Positions 11,525 to 22,246 of a stretch of 64,000 bases of DNA are shown here, piece after piece. Position 1 is the stretch's first letter; each line of letters starts with the position of its first letter. A model generated the notes under the pieces. The model did no database searches. It had not been told where the DNA came from and saw nothing but the letters and a program-made list of their open reading frames with translations. Made by a program: the position numbers and the translations under genes. The stretch is from Melieria omissa (Eukaryota > Arthropoda > Insecta > Diptera > Ulidiidae), in assembly GCA_963971225.1 (NCBI GenBank), contig OZ020267.1:86417648-86481647 (forward strand), read 5' to 3'.

Positions 11525-11915
11525 TGAAACGAAGAGGCACTCTGTGCTGTGTATGAACGCTTTTCCAAGCATACTTTTAGGCATGCACTTTGAAGTACGG
11601 AAAATTTGGTATAATTCGCTTCGTATAGTCCGATATGGCAAGGATGGTTCTGGAAGAAATGGGCTGCGCGAGAATGGAAGTTGCAAGAAACTTCGGCGCG
11701 ATAAGAAAACTGGTATAAAAGCAGCAGTGTGCAGCGCAATGGGTCGAGTCTGTGTTGAGCAAGCAAAGTTGTAACAAGTGTAGATACAAGGAAGTGTAAA
11801 TCTGTAAATTAATTGTTCATTTCTGACTGTGTTTTTGCGCTGAGTAATTGAAGTTGTTTTATTTTCAAACATAATAAAAACGAACCTTGGAAAACAAACT
11901 TGGATTTTCGTAACA
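11525..11915 (+). repeat. G1 3' LTR, A/D subfamily (copy A)
   Basis: It begins TGAAACGAAGAGGCACTCTG and ends TTCGTAACA. Matches to the copy D LTR (48747-49054) include CATACTTTTAGGCATGCACTTT and GATATGGCAAGGATGG. GTATAAAAGCAG at about 11712 is the likely TATA element and AATAAAA at about 11872 a polyadenylation signal. It differs clearly from the copy E LTR except at both ends and around the TATA box. Confidence 0.82.
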
Positions 11916-12651
11916 ATATGAATGAATTGTTTTTATTAATGAGTATTTATTTATTTACGTTATGTTTATTTGTTTCTTTTTTATTTACTTACTAACTTTA
12001 TTTAAGTAAAATTAGTTTGTTGAAAAATTGTGATTTTTATTTCAACTAGAAAGTTTCGGTTTCAGTTTCAGTTTCCCGAATATTATAAAAAAAACCGAAA
12101 TTCGGTTTCGGCCCAAAAAAGTGGTTTCGGTCGGACATTATGCGTTAAAAAATTCAAAGTGTTTTTAATTTTTGGGCACAATTCAATAACAGTATATTGA
12201 AGACATATAGTGACGGTGATGCGATTTGTTCTGCGCATCTGCTGACCTCTTACCTGCATTTGATGAGAAGCGTTGACAACACTGAACGAACATTCATAGC
12301 TGTGCAATGCATGTTTGTGAGCGTCATAGCAGCAGAGACAATAAAGACTATACAGACTCATTTCTTGCTCTCAAATAAATACCCGCTGTCACATAAATAC
12401 CCGAGTCATATAGATACATTTCGTGGTGTGTACATTAGTACCCATGCGTACCCGAAAAATGTATTGTCGTCATACAAAACAATGAAACATACAACATTCC
12501 TTTACTGGGACTACTGAAATGATCGCTTCACCATGCTTGGTGGTGGAATAGGCTTGGAATTGCTGTCCATATTTTTTTGTTTTGAAAATAAGCAAACAAG
12601 AAGACTATCAACAATTTTATCAACTTAACTCTATAATATTTACGTAATACA
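11916..12651. other. AT-rich spacer without recognised gene
   Basis: Only short low-complexity motifs are visible, such as repeated GTTTCAGTTTC / CGGTTTCGG around 12053-12133 and duplicated CAAATAAATACCCG-type words near 12373-12405. No ORF resembles a known protein. Confidence 0.6.
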
Positions 12652-12656
12652 TACAT

Positions 12657-12929
12657 TGTTCCCACCATCTTCGATTGGCGGTGGAAACTACGGAATGCAA
12701 CCCGATTTAAATAAAACACGCACTCGTTGGGAAAAAGCCATCAGCTCAAAAAACCCAATTTATTTTCCGTACTACATGCACACGCACGTCTCGCACCGAT
12801 TAAAAACTTGCACCAAAAGTGGACGTCTCGTCCGCTTCACGCTCACTGCACGACTGACTACTTCGGCCAGAGACGATCGTCCCTGTGCGAACAAGTCAAT
12901 CGCACAGGAGATCGTCCCTGTACGAAACA
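12657..12929 (-). repeat. P1 3' LTR
   Basis: On the minus strand it begins TGTTTCGTACAGGG and ends GTGGGAACA. AAAATAAATTGGG is a likely polyadenylation signal. It matches 20252-20524 except for two bases (CACGC/CGCGC and CACGT/CACAT contexts). Confidence 0.93.
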
Positions 12930-13033
12930 GTGCCAGCGAAAACCAACGGTTTTCATTAAATACAATCAGCTTGCATTAGCAATTAATAACAATACAATTA
13001 ACAATCAACTTAATTCTAATCTTAGCACTCTAG

Positions 13034-14275
13034 TCACTCCGGCTCCACATTGGCAGGCTCCACCGGTAATATGCATAGCTTCTGCACGGGTCTGGTCAAT
13101 CTGCTTGCCTGGGTCTCAATCTCCACGGATCGTACGAGCTTGTCATTGCTCAGAATTAACTTACACACTCTGCCTAGCGCCCACTGCGCTGGCGGAAAGT
13201 TCTCTGCCTTGATGAGAACTAGGTGGCCCACTCTCAAATTCTCTCTCTCGCTGCGCCATTTCTTGCGCTCCTGCAAACTATTCAAATAATCAACTTGCCA
13301 TCTAGCCCAAAAATGCTTAAACATAGTCTGGCGCTCTTTCCAAAGCTTAATGCCCTCCGTGTTGGGTTGCTCGTCCAATGCAAAGGGAGGTGGCAGTACC
13401 AGCGGCTCTCCAATAAAAAAATGCCCCGGTGTCAATGCTTGCACATCCGTCGGATCGTCTGATATCGGATACAATGGCCGCGAATTCAGAATCGTTTCTA
13501 CTTGCACCAATAACGTCGCAAGCTGGTCCTGTGCCAGCGTTCTCTGGCCCACGACTCTCGTTAAATGATACTTCATGGACTTCACAGCTGCTTCGTAAAT
13601 TCCACCTTGATGTGGGGCAGCTGGAATCATAAAGTGCCATTCTGTACCTTTCATACTCAAATGTTCTAGCACCTCTTGCTCCCTCCAATAGTCAATTGCT
13701 CTCTTGATCATCCTATCTGCACCAATAAACGTCGCGTTGTCACTGTACATGCGCTCACATCTTCCACGTCTTCCGATAAATCTCTCATAGCACGCAATGA
13801 ATGATTGAGTAGTTAGATCTAGCACCATATCAATATGAATAGCCCGGGTCTTCAGGCACACAAATATCGCGATCCAGCATTTGCTTTTCGCTACGTAATC
13901 ATCTCGCACCCTGAAATGGACATTGAATGGCCCAGCATAGTCTAAACCAGAATGTAAAAAAGGCTTGCCCACTTGCACTCGATCGGCTGGTAAATTTGCC
14001 ATCAACTGTTGCTCCAGCTTGTAGCTGTAACGCACACACACCACACATTTGTGTAAAAATCTTCTGAGCTCATCCCTTATCCGAGGAATCCAATATTTCT
14101 GCCGAATATACTGGGTCATAACTTGCACTGCTCCATGTTTGGTTTGTCTATGCGCATAGTCAATTATCAAATATGCTAACCTTGAACCCTTCGCAATGAT
14201 AACCTGATGCCTCATTTCATATTCTTTTTCTGCATTTATTAACCTGCCCCCGACTCTTATCAATCCATTTTTGTC
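13034..14275 (-). pseudogene. P1 integrase
   Basis: This is one open stretch of about 410 codons. It includes zinc-binding residues (HRQTKHG and CVVCVRY), a core with DYAGPFNVHF, MYSDNATFIGA and QGGIYEAAVKSMKYHL, so all three acidic residues (D, D, E) are present, then the C-terminal DUF-like module ending in RPVQKLCIL, typical of Pao/BEL pol. It joins the upstream RNase H region in the same frame but is cut off from it by a TAG stop at 14276-14278. The domain itself looks intact. Confidence 0.88.
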
Positions 14276-15681
14276 CTAGATCGGACGTAATGGCTCTAGC
14301 TTACTTCGTTCTGGTAACCAATTTTCTTTCCGTATCATCGCTAGCTCTTTATAAAAATCTTGCTCCTGCGATTCTTTTACCAAATATTCAATCGCACGCG
14401 ATCTTTCTTCATTACTCGGAAGTGGTATTCTTACATTCTTGCTCCTTGGCCTACGACCAACTCGCGATCTTCTAGCTCTCTCTCTTTTCAAATATCTCAC
14501 CCTTAAGGCATCTATAAAGCGCTTGCAATATACCAAAATATTTAATATTCTCTCCAACTTGCCCTCATACTGTGTGATTGGGACGACCACACCGCCTCCC
14601 CCATTTTTGGCACAAAAATACTCAATGGCCCCTCGCACACTTTCACTACATTTACTTTGATTTCTTGCTCCGCCTCTATCGAATATTGCTCCTTCACTAG
14701 CTCAAATTTGTCAGCTGGCCGCTGCTCCTTTGCTTGCTCAAACTTATCAGCTGGCCACTGCTCCTTTGGTTTAGATAACCAGGCCGGACCTTGCAGCCAC
14801 AATTTGTTGTCCACCAGTTCACTTGCTTTCAAACCCCTACTCGCCAAATCTGCTGGGTTATCTGCTGTACTCACATGCTTCCATCTACCTGCCCCAACGC
14901 TTTGTTGTATCGCTGCAACACGATTACCAACACAGGTCTTCAAATCTCGTGGCTGCTTGCCTAGCCAATACAACACCACAAACGAATCTGTCCACAATGT
15001 ATAGCTAACATCGCTCCATTCCATTGACTGTCTAGCACTCCTTACTAATCAAGCTAACAACTCGCACGCTGACAATTCTAGTCTCGGTATCGTCAATTTG
15101 TTAACTGACGCCACTTTTGTCTTGGATACTAGCAAATTACATGCTATTGCCCCATTTTCACGTTCTATCCTCACATAGATAACAGCACCATATGCCTTCT
15201 CAGAAGCGTCAGCAAACCCATGAACCTCTAACTTTGCATTATTTCTTGCACCAATCCATCTTGGGATTTGAAAGTTTTCTAGCTCCTTAATCTGGTCCCA
15301 ATAATCTCTAAATTTATCTTCTAGCTCCTTTGGCAATTTTTCGTCCCATGCCACTTTCAAGCGCCATAAGTCCTGTATAATAATCTTGCCCACGACTGTT
15401 ACTGGTGAAATATATCCATTTGGGTCAAACAGCTGAAGCACTCGACTTGCAATCAGCCGCTTTGTAACTGGCTCCCTTATAACTGGTGTTTTCACAATGA
15501 ATGTGTACTTGTCTTGCGCCACTAGCCATACTAGCCCTAGCACCTTAGCTTCTTCATCGAACTGCATCATCTCTTCCTTTTCATTTGAATGCATTTCCTC
15601 CATGAACAACCTACTGTTCGACTTCCATTTACGAAGCTCAAACCCTGCCCCAATCAAAATCAGAGCCATTTCTTTTACCAA
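14276..15681 (-). pseudogene. P1 RT thumb/connection and RNase H region (broken)
   Basis: This segment continues RT after the active site (KEMALILIGAGFEL, then FEEEAKVLGLVW-like text and GFADASEKAYGAVIY, the RNase H start) to a region with WTDSFVVLYWLGKQP and a linker to integrase. Breaks: an in-frame TGA at 15046-15048; a frame change near 14600-14640, where two overlapping ORFs replace each other; and a TAG at 14276. The order and residues are standard Pao/BEL pol. Confidence 0.8.
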
Positions 15682-16406
15682 CGTAATGGCATCTTGCTCG
15701 CTGCCAGCACCAGATACGCAGTCATCATATACATGTCATTTATGATTGCATTCGCAGCTTCCGGATATCTCTCCTCTGCATCTCTTGCACACTGTATAAC
15801 TGCTCGCACTGAATTATGTGCTGATGACGTCATGCCATAGGTGACTACAGTCAGCCAGTATTCTCTCAATGTGGTTTGCCTATTCTCGCGCCAAAATATT
15901 CTTTTCAAATCCCATTGATGTCTAGCAATCCGCACCTGCCGGAACATCATTTTGATATCCGAAGAGAAAGCGACTTTATGCCTTCTAAAACGCATAATTA
16001 TTTCATGCAAATCCCTTTGCAACTTTTTACCTAGCAACTGCACCTCATTTAACGATATGCCTTTATTAGTACGACAACTAGCATCGAATACCACGCGAAA
16101 CTTCTTGGTAACACAATGATGTGGTATATAGTAAACTAATGCACCTTGTCTAGCACGCTCACTAACTAGCTCCATGTGCCCAAGCCCCTCATATTCTCTC
16201 ATAAATTCAATGTAGGACATTCTGAGTTCTGGCTCCCTTTCCAATCGCTTCTCCAAATATAAGAAGCGACGCAACGCAATCTCTCTTGACCTCCCAATGT
16301 CATTAACTGTTTTCAATGGTATAGTAACAATAAATCTGCCGTCACTGGCTCTGCGATATGTATTAATAAAATTGTTTTCAACTAGCTCCTCCTCTGGCGT
16401 TCTCAT
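15675..16406 (-). pseudogene. P1 reverse transcriptase fingers/palm, frameshifted at the active site
   Basis: It contains YIPHHCVTKKFRVVFDAS, typical of BEL/Pao RT, followed by FSSDIKMMFRQVRI and TYGMTSSAHNS. The reading frame ends just after DMYM because one base is missing at about 15727-15729 inside the YMDD-coding box. Downstream RT continues in another frame from 15681 leftwards. The lesion removes the catalytic Asp pair from the translated product. It overlaps the protease ORF end by a base. Confidence 0.88.
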
Positions 16407-17008
16407 TACATGCTCTTTGATTTGATCAAGCTCAAAAACTTCTTGAACAACTTGTCAAGCTCCTCATTATTCTCGCACTCAATCATAGACACTAGCTCAC
16501 CTGTTTGCTCGTTGACTTTCTGCGCATGCTCTCCAAAAATGACCATACCTAGCACCGTTTCAATGTTCAATTTATTCGGCATAATACTGATGACAATCCT
16601 TGCCACAAAACTTGCACCTAGTAAGACATGCACACTTTTCGGTTGCCAGTAATCCGGATCTGCAAGCGGATCTGGCAAACCATCTTGCGCCATCATCCGT
16701 ATACTACTGGATGGTAATACTGGCCCCCACTGGCTCTCTTTTGGCAGAACCCACAGCTCTGCCTCTAGCTCACATGCCGCTGCAAACCATGGCTTTATTT
16801 TTATGTTAGCCTTCTTGCCCACTTGCATTGGCACACCGTCAATGCCCACCATCTTCTGCGCTATAGGTTGCGTGTATACACGATATTTTCGCTGCAATGC
16901 GAACGTCATCAAATTGATCTGTGCTCCCGTATCCAGCAATGCACGCACCGGCCCATACCTGCATCCATCGTCTACAATTCCGACCATGGCCGTCGGTAAC
17001 AACGTCAT
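16406..17008 (-). pseudogene. P1 aspartic protease region
   Basis: RALLDTGAQINLM at about 16930 is the retropepsin active-site motif. A typical BEL/Pao stretch follows, with LLGASFVARIV and the segment before RT. The ORF is intact over 200 codons but only as part of the broken polyprotein. Confidence 0.83.
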
Positions 17009-17180
17009 AGTCGGATTTGAATTAACACTAACGCCATCTAAATACAGTGTAAACCATTTAGTCTTTATTTCTGCTCGAGCTCCAATTGCTTGCTGGCTCG
17101 CTTAGCTCTACTGGCACACTTTTCCCTAGCTCCCCGTCGTCCTTTCTGGCCCCCTTTTGGCGTCAGCCTACCTTGCCCTT

Positions 17181-18040
17181 CTACTCTGGCAGATTCTTGC
17201 CCTCCATCCTGGCCTGCACGCTGTTTGCCTGCTTCGGTAGCTCACGGTTTGGACACAGCGTGCTGTTATGTTTTGGCCTGCCTGGGCACTTCCAGCAATC
17301 GCCCTGATAGCAGTTGTCCATCCCGTGGCCCCTCTTGAAACAGTTCGGGCACAACTTGGGCCTGGCAACGTACTCTTTGCGCGCCTTCAATGCCAAACCC
17401 ATGAACTCCGGGCAATGGTATAGCATGTGATCCCCGGCACACACCTCACAAGTCATTGTCCGCTCTTGCACCATTGCAGCACCCGCGCCTGTAGCTTTTG
17501 GCTGCCTGGCTCTCTCTGGCACCATTGCAGCACCCGCACCTTTAGCCTTCGGCTGTCTGGCTTTCTCTGGCGCCCTTTGCTCTGGCACCTGCCCTCGCTC
17601 TAATTGAGTAATCTTGGCGTCGAGCAAAGCGTGTGCGTCAAAGTTCTCCAGCTCATCATGCGCCATCGTTGCTTGCTCCAGCTTGGCCATCTGCTCCCTG
17701 GGCGTCGCGCCGACCACCTGCTCGTAGGCGTCATTATACCGTGCCCAGACTTCTTCTAAGTTGGTACGGCGTACCCTTGCTAGCTCCAGCGTGACGTCCT
17801 CAAACTCTGGCCCCTTTACGAAGCACAGTGTGCGCCTGATCGTCGCCGCCAACGCCTCCAATTTATTGCGTGCTGCTATTTCACTGCAATAAGATAGAAA
17901 ACAAGCACCAAGGATTGGAGCAAAGTCCAAAATTATCAACTGTTCTTGCCCCTGCAACGTCAGCTGTGACGTAATTTCTTGCACGCAACGCACACAGGCT
18001 TCAACCTGTCGCTAAGCACAATTTTCTGTTCCAACTTCAT
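17181..18040 (-). pseudogene. P1 gag with Cys/His knuckles
   Basis: The C-terminal part has CEVCAGDHMLYHC, CPNCFKRGHGMDNC and CWKCPGRPKHNSTLC, the multi-knuckle pattern of BEL/Pao gag. Two near-identical Pro/Ala/Arg segments (PERARQPKATGAGAAM) form a short internal repeat. The frame is open from about 17993; a TAG lies nine codons further upstream. An ATG at about 18040 starts a plausible N-terminus in another frame, so a frame change near 17990 is likely. This gag is much shorter than usual. Confidence 0.72.
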
Positions 18041-18059
18041 TCTTGGAATTCCTAGCACT

Positions 18060-18245
18060 CTAACTAGCCCACTGCTTGAAGCGTTCTTGCTCTCTCTTTT
18101 CTAGCTCTCTTTTCATTTTCTCATTCTTGCTATTCTAGCTCTCTTTTCATTTTCTTATTCTTGCTATTCTAGCTCTCTTTTCATTTTCTTATTCTTGCTG
18201 CTCTAGCTCTCTTCTCATTTTCTTATTCTTGCAGCTCTAGCTCAG
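18060..18245 (-). repeat. Tandem repeats in the P1 leader (about 37-bp unit)
   Basis: Four or so copies of a unit containing TCTAGCTCTCTTTTCATTTTC and TTCTTGC. On the minus strand the unit carries TAG stops, so it is not coding. Confidence 0.75.
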
Positions 18246-18296
18246 ATATGCATATCAATCTAGCACACTTTGATTCCAAGAATAACGGCACCATCA

Positions 18297-18417
18297 CACC
18301 ACCAGCTCAGCAATAGCGGGACCGCAGTTACGCGCGTCCCTTGCGCACACACTAGCACCACCAGATCAGCAATAGCGGGACCGCAGTTACGCGCGTCCCT
18401 TGCGCACACACTTGCAC
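18297..18417. repeat. Two-copy tandem repeat (about 60 bp) in the P1 leader
   Basis: Two near-identical units contain AGCAATAGCGGGACCGCAG and CGCGTCCCTTGCGCACACAC. Confidence 0.8.
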
Positions 18418-18424
18418 TTCCGAA

Positions 18425-18963
18425 ACCATACGCCCTACGCCCCGGAACGCAAGTTTTAACTGACCATGGGTGCTTTAGACGATATTTGTACAAATACAAA
18501 CACGTTGACCATCCTTTCTGCCTATACTGCAACGGAGAGGAGGAATGCGCGGACCACGTAATGACGAACTGCAGTAGATTTACCGACGCGAGAAATAACT
18601 TAAGACGACGGATGCGGATAGAATCTGAACCTCTGACGGCAAAGTTGATAGTTCAACTCATGTTGACAACCGAGGACGCGTGGAACGCTTGTATGGACGT
18701 AATAACGATGATGATGAAACGAGTCAGATCAGACGAACGGCTTAATGCCAACATGATGCGGTAACTGACCAAAGCCTGCCCTGCGAAGGAATACCTAATC
18801 AGGTGGTGCCGCAGGGTCTCACAGGAAGAGGATACCAGGGAGGTTGGTTTAGTACGTAGGCGCTGGTAGCTTTTCACTGCCAGTGAATCGTGCAGGCTGT
18901 CTTGTACGGACAAGGCAGTTTCTTTCGAAGATTCCAACCTTCCTACGTAAAAAAAAAAAAAAA
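18425..18963 (+). pseudogene. R1-like LINE 3' fragment
   Basis: The plus-strand ORF reads LTDHGCFRRYLYKYKH, then CLYCNGEEECADHVMTNC, the Cys/His motif that ends ORF2 in R1-clade LINEs, and stops at 18762-18764. A 3' UTR and an A run at about 18950-18963 follow. A short ACGCCCT occurs at both edges (about 18428 and after the A run) and may be the duplication. It is heavily 5'-truncated and inserted in the P1 leader, in the opposite orientation to P1. Confidence 0.72.
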
Positions 18964-18989
18964 CGCCCTGCAGGCACATGTTTCCAGAT

Positions 18990-19870
18990 TTTTCCTTGCA
19001 CCACAACAACCACTATGTGGCCACTAGCACCGACCAAACGCATGCACCAAACAAACATTAAATAGCACACAATAAACGAAATCTCCATGCACAACAACAC
19101 CAATAAGCCCACTCCCACCAAAACGCATGCGTAAAGCAAGCACCCGACTGGCACACAAACGAAACTTTCTTGCACAACAGCAAAAATAAGCCCGCTCGCA
19201 CCGAACGCATGCGCCAAGCAAGCACCCGACTAGCACACAAACGAAACTTCCTCGTACAACAACAACAATAAGCTCGCTCGCACCAACGCATGCGCCAAGC
19301 AAGCACCCGACTAGCACACAAACGAAACTTTCTTGTACAACAACAACAATAAGCTCGCTCGCACCAACGCATGCGCCATGCAAGCACACAAACGAAATTT
19401 CCTTGTACAACAACAACAATAAGCTCGCTCGCACCAACGCATGCGCCATGCAAGCACACAAACGAAATTTCCTTGTACAACAACAACAATAAATTCGCTC
19501 GCACCAAACCACATGCGCCACGCAAGCACCTGACTGGCATACAAACGAAACCTGCATGTAAACCAACAATAAACTCGCTCGCACCGACGCGTGCGCCAAG
19601 CAGGCACACAAACGAAATTTCCGAGCACAACAACAACAATAAACCTGCTCACACCAAACGCGTGCGCCAAGAAGGCACACAAACGAAATTTCCGAGCACA
19701 ACAACAACAATAAACCTGCTCGCACCAAACGCGTGCGCCAAGAAGGCACACAAACGAAATTTCCGAGCACAACAACAACAATAAACCTGCTCGCACCAAA
19801 CGCGTGCGCCAAGAAGGCACACAAACGAAATTCCCTTGCACAATAATATGCTTACTCGCACCAAACAAGC
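18990..19870 (-). repeat. Tandem array of about 11 units (70-84 bp) in the P1 5' leader
   Basis: Each unit has ACGCATGCGCCAAGCAAGCA, then ACACAAACGAAA, a variable TTTCTTGTACAACAACAACAA and TAAGCTCGCTCGCACCAA. Units differ mainly by loss of a 13-bp CACCCGACTAGCA-type segment. Many units are multiples of 3 or nearly so, which keeps spurious minus-strand ORFs open. The array lies between the primer site and gag. Confidence 0.85.
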
Positions 19871-20233
19871 ACTCAACTGAAGCTCAAACAATTTTCCGTT
19901 CACCACAATAATAACACATTTGCTCTAAATCCTATTACCCGCACCACGCTCCTAGTGGACTGTAGCTCACCGATTGCTGCTGCTTCTTCTTTCTCCTCTT
20001 TTTTTTTTTTAATTCACCAACACAACTGCTCACTCGCGATGCTTTCGCTTCTGCGTTCGCTGATCGAATGGAAGAGAAACGAATTGCGCAACAATCGGCG
20101 ACTCGCTCCTTCTAGCACATATTCCACGCGAGAGCTCTTCGCACAACGCTGCTCGCTGGAAATGTCCCGTTTCTTTCGCGCACAAAGGAATCGAAAACAA
20201 AAAAATGGGCGCTCCATAGGCCGCTAACATCTG

Positions 20234-20251
20234 GCTCGACACGTACCACAA
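20234..20251 (-). promoter_or_regulatory. P1 primer-binding site (probable)
   Basis: On the minus strand TTGTGGTACGTGTCGAGC directly follows the LTR end GGGAACA, the expected place for the tRNA primer site. I cannot name the tRNA with confidence. Confidence 0.5.
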
Positions 20252-20524
20252 TGTTCCCACCATCTTCGATTGGCGGTGGAAACTACGGAATGCAACCCGA
20301 TTTAAATAAAACGCGCACTCGTTGGGAAAAAGCCATCAGCTCAAAAAACCCAATTTATTTTCCGTACTACATGCACACGCACATCTCGCACCGATTAAAA
20401 ACTTGCACCAAAAGTGGACGTCTCGTCCGCTTCACGCTCACTGCACGACTGACTACTTCGGCCAGAGACGATCGTCCCTGTGCGAACAAGTCAATCGCAC
20501 AGGAGATCGTCCCTGTACGAAACA
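20252..20524 (-). repeat. P1 5' LTR
   Basis: A 273-bp twin of 12657-12929, with TG...CA ends on the minus strand, followed on the plus strand by the TACAT duplication. Confidence 0.93.
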
Positions 20525-20529
20525 TACAT

Positions 20530-21011
20530 GTTTTTTTAATTTTATCTTTCTGTATATTCTGACTGTTCTTATACGATTGTTACTACCAACAACATTTTTA
20601 CAATTCTTTTAAACAATTGTTGTTAAATTTTTTGAAAAAACCATTGGATGAAAATGCAAGAGGTATAACATACATATCAAATCATTAATAATTTGTACTA
20701 CTACATAACTAGGCTTGCCACCCGTCCTCCATTGTGGAGGATAGTCCTCCAAATTACTCAAATATCCTCCGTCCTCCAAAGAGGGTAAAATGTCCTCCAC
20801 GAACACGAAACATGTCGATTTTACTATTCGTAGCAAACACGAAATGCATCATAATAATTTGAGTTCAAATTAACAATGTTTCGTATAAAAGCAGCCTCAA
20901 CTTAGTGATATTAATTTCGATAAAAATTAATATTTTTTGTTTTGATCTCATTAGTAATTGATCTCATTATTATTAATTTTATAATATTATTAAATGCAAT
21001 ATAAGTATAAA
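20530..21011. other. AT-rich spacer
   Basis: No gene is seen. A short cluster of GTCCTCCA words occurs at about 20727-20800. The rest is A/T-rich. Confidence 0.6.
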
Positions 21012-21252
21012 TGTAGTTGTTTCGCTCGCGGCGGAGCGGATAAATAAAAATATTGAGGTTTGGGGTCTTCGGTCTTTATTGGACGAGATTCTAATAACAA
21101 GTGTATAAAGAGTACACGAAACGTTAAACGATACGAACGGCCGTAGCCGGGGAGCAGAAAATAGGGGGAACATGAGTACAAAGGGAGAGGGAAACATTGG
21201 GATTGGAGATGGGATCGACGGATCACTGAAGACAGCACAGTACATCTGAACA
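21012..21252 (-). repeat. B1 LTR
   Basis: On the minus strand it begins TGTTCAGATGTACTGTGCTG and ends in TACA. CCAATAAAGACC is a likely polyadenylation signal, and TTTATCCGCTCCGCCGCGA near the end is shared with the B2 LTR. Confidence 0.75.
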
Positions 21253-21277
21253 TCGCGCCCGCCATTGCAGATTGCAA

Positions 21278-22135
21278 TTAGAAAGGGTGCCGGGGTCCCG
21301 CCCAGGGTTGCGGCGGACGGCTGGCTGGTTTGGCGGTGATGCGCGGTTGCCGTGCTGTATGATGGGCTGCTGGGCCGACGGTTGGGGAGTTCTCGCCGAT
21401 CAGCGACGACTGAGCGCTGGGGAGTGCGCTTGGGGCCTCTTTGCGGGTGATGCTCGGTGCGGGGCAGTCTGGGGGGCAACTGCTGGGGTGGTCGCTAGCG
21501 CCGGATCTGCAAAAAGAGGAGATGTCAGATGTGAGAAATGATGATATTGACATCGTTGTGTGTAAGCGATGAGGTTCGCCTGAGTTGCCGTCGGAGGAGT
21601 GACGGTGCTTGGGAAAGGTCGCACGGGAATGGCGACTGACTCGGACCCGGGATGGGTGCTCTCGAGGTCGGTTGTATGGGGGGGTGCAATGTGGAAATGC
21701 GAGGGAGCTGCAGTTTCCATCAATTGCTGTGCATATTGACGCGTGGCGTCGAGCCAACGCTTGTGTTGTACCCTTTTTCGCGGTCTCATTGGGGGCGATA
21801 GCTATCCTGCGGGGGGCGAAACGTTTGGCAGAAAAGGGGGGTGTTTGCCGTTTTGAATCTGAGTTTGCAGGAATGGGGTGTTTGACGTGATTCGCCGTTA
21901 TTTCCCTGTGTGGAAACCCTACGGGATTGAGGGCGGCAATCACGTCAGAAGGGGCTTCCTTGAGAGTAGGAAGGTTTTCTCGAAGGGCGGGACCAGTGTG
22001 CGTATGGTGATTTGGCACCGCGGCAACATTTGTCGAATGTGATGGCATGGGTACTGGACCGCTTAATATCCAACCGAATACTGTACGTTGAGCAAGTAAG
22101 CTATCACATACATTTCGGTGGAAACCTTCGAGCAT
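21278..22135 (-). pseudogene. B1 fused protease-end / 3' ORF
   Basis: It starts inside the segment that follows BEL protease (MLEGFHRNVCDSLLAQ, GWILSGPVP) and runs straight into a Pro/His/Arg-rich sequence with HTHTGPALRENLPTLKE and APNETAKKGTTQALARRHAS. The second half has no recognised domain. B2 has the same fusion, with about 70-75% similar residues by eye. The absence of RT in both implies the deletion predates both insertions. Whether this frame is translated is unknown; another frame (21400-21789) is also partly conserved. Confidence 0.55.
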
Positions 22136-22231
22136 GATCTTGTTGTTGTTCTTTGCACCTCACCCAATAAAGAACGCTCAAACCGAACCACGGCGTATTT
22201 TTATTTATCCGCTCCGCACGAATCCGATTCA
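22136..22231 (+). repeat. B2 5' LTR, 3' end only
   Basis: AATAAAG at 22167 is a likely polyadenylation signal. TATTTTTATTTATCCGCTCCGC matches the LTR ends at 21012 and 30140. The match to the 3' LTR of the same element is only moderate, so the 5' part may belong to another subfamily. Confidence 0.6.
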
Positions 22232-22246
22232 TTGGTCCTTCGAGCT
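22232..22246 (+). promoter_or_regulatory. B2 primer-binding site
   Basis: TTGGTCCTTCGAGC directly follows the LTR. The same core, TGGTCCTTCGA, follows the 5' LTR of element C (34119 on the minus strand), which supports a shared BEL-type tRNA primer. Confidence 0.7.

Larger units (their letters stand above)
1..11915 (+). mobile_element. Gypsy-type LTR retrotransposon, family G1 copy A (partial, nested, internally deleted)
   Basis: The left edge lies inside gag, so the 5' LTR is outside the window. The order is gag, a deletion junction near 1533, RNase H, integrase and a 3' LTR. Compared with copy E (57488-63738), the end of gag, all of protease and most of RT are missing: copy A jumps from the gag zinc-knuckle region straight to the RNase H region. 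It is interrupted by SINE-a (891-1220) and by a SINE-b plus errantivirus block (1611-9917). Family identity with copy E is clear from long matching stretches of gag, RNase H, integrase and LTR. Confidence 0.88.
12657..20524 (-). mobile_element. Pao/BEL-type LTR retrotransposon P1, full length, minus strand
   Basis: LTRs of 273 bp at both ends differ at two bases. A 5-bp duplication, TACAT, flanks them at 12652-12656 and 20525-20529, the usual BEL/Pao size. Between them on the minus strand lie a leader with tandem repeats, gag with Cys/His knuckles, protease, RT, RNase H and integrase. An R1-like LINE fragment has inserted in the leader. The pol reading frame has several breaks, including one at the RT active site. 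Confidence 0.93.
21012..22135 (-). mobile_element. BEL-type element copy B1, 3' part, minus strand
   Basis: It contains an LTR at 21012-21252 and an internal segment that matches the 3' part of B2 (29050-29947) in order and reading frame. It ends abruptly at about 22135, where B2 begins in the opposite orientation. The RT, RNase H and integrase expected after the protease are absent at the same place as in B2. Confidence 0.82.

Noticed and set aside
19024..19868. Long Cys/Val-rich minus-strand ORFs (185-266 codons)
   Set aside because: They lie wholly within the tandem array; unit lengths near a multiple of three keep all these frames open by repetition.
18990..19870. CRISPR-like regular repeats
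   Set aside because: Units are diverged tandem repeats without unique spacers, inside a retrotransposon leader of a eukaryote.
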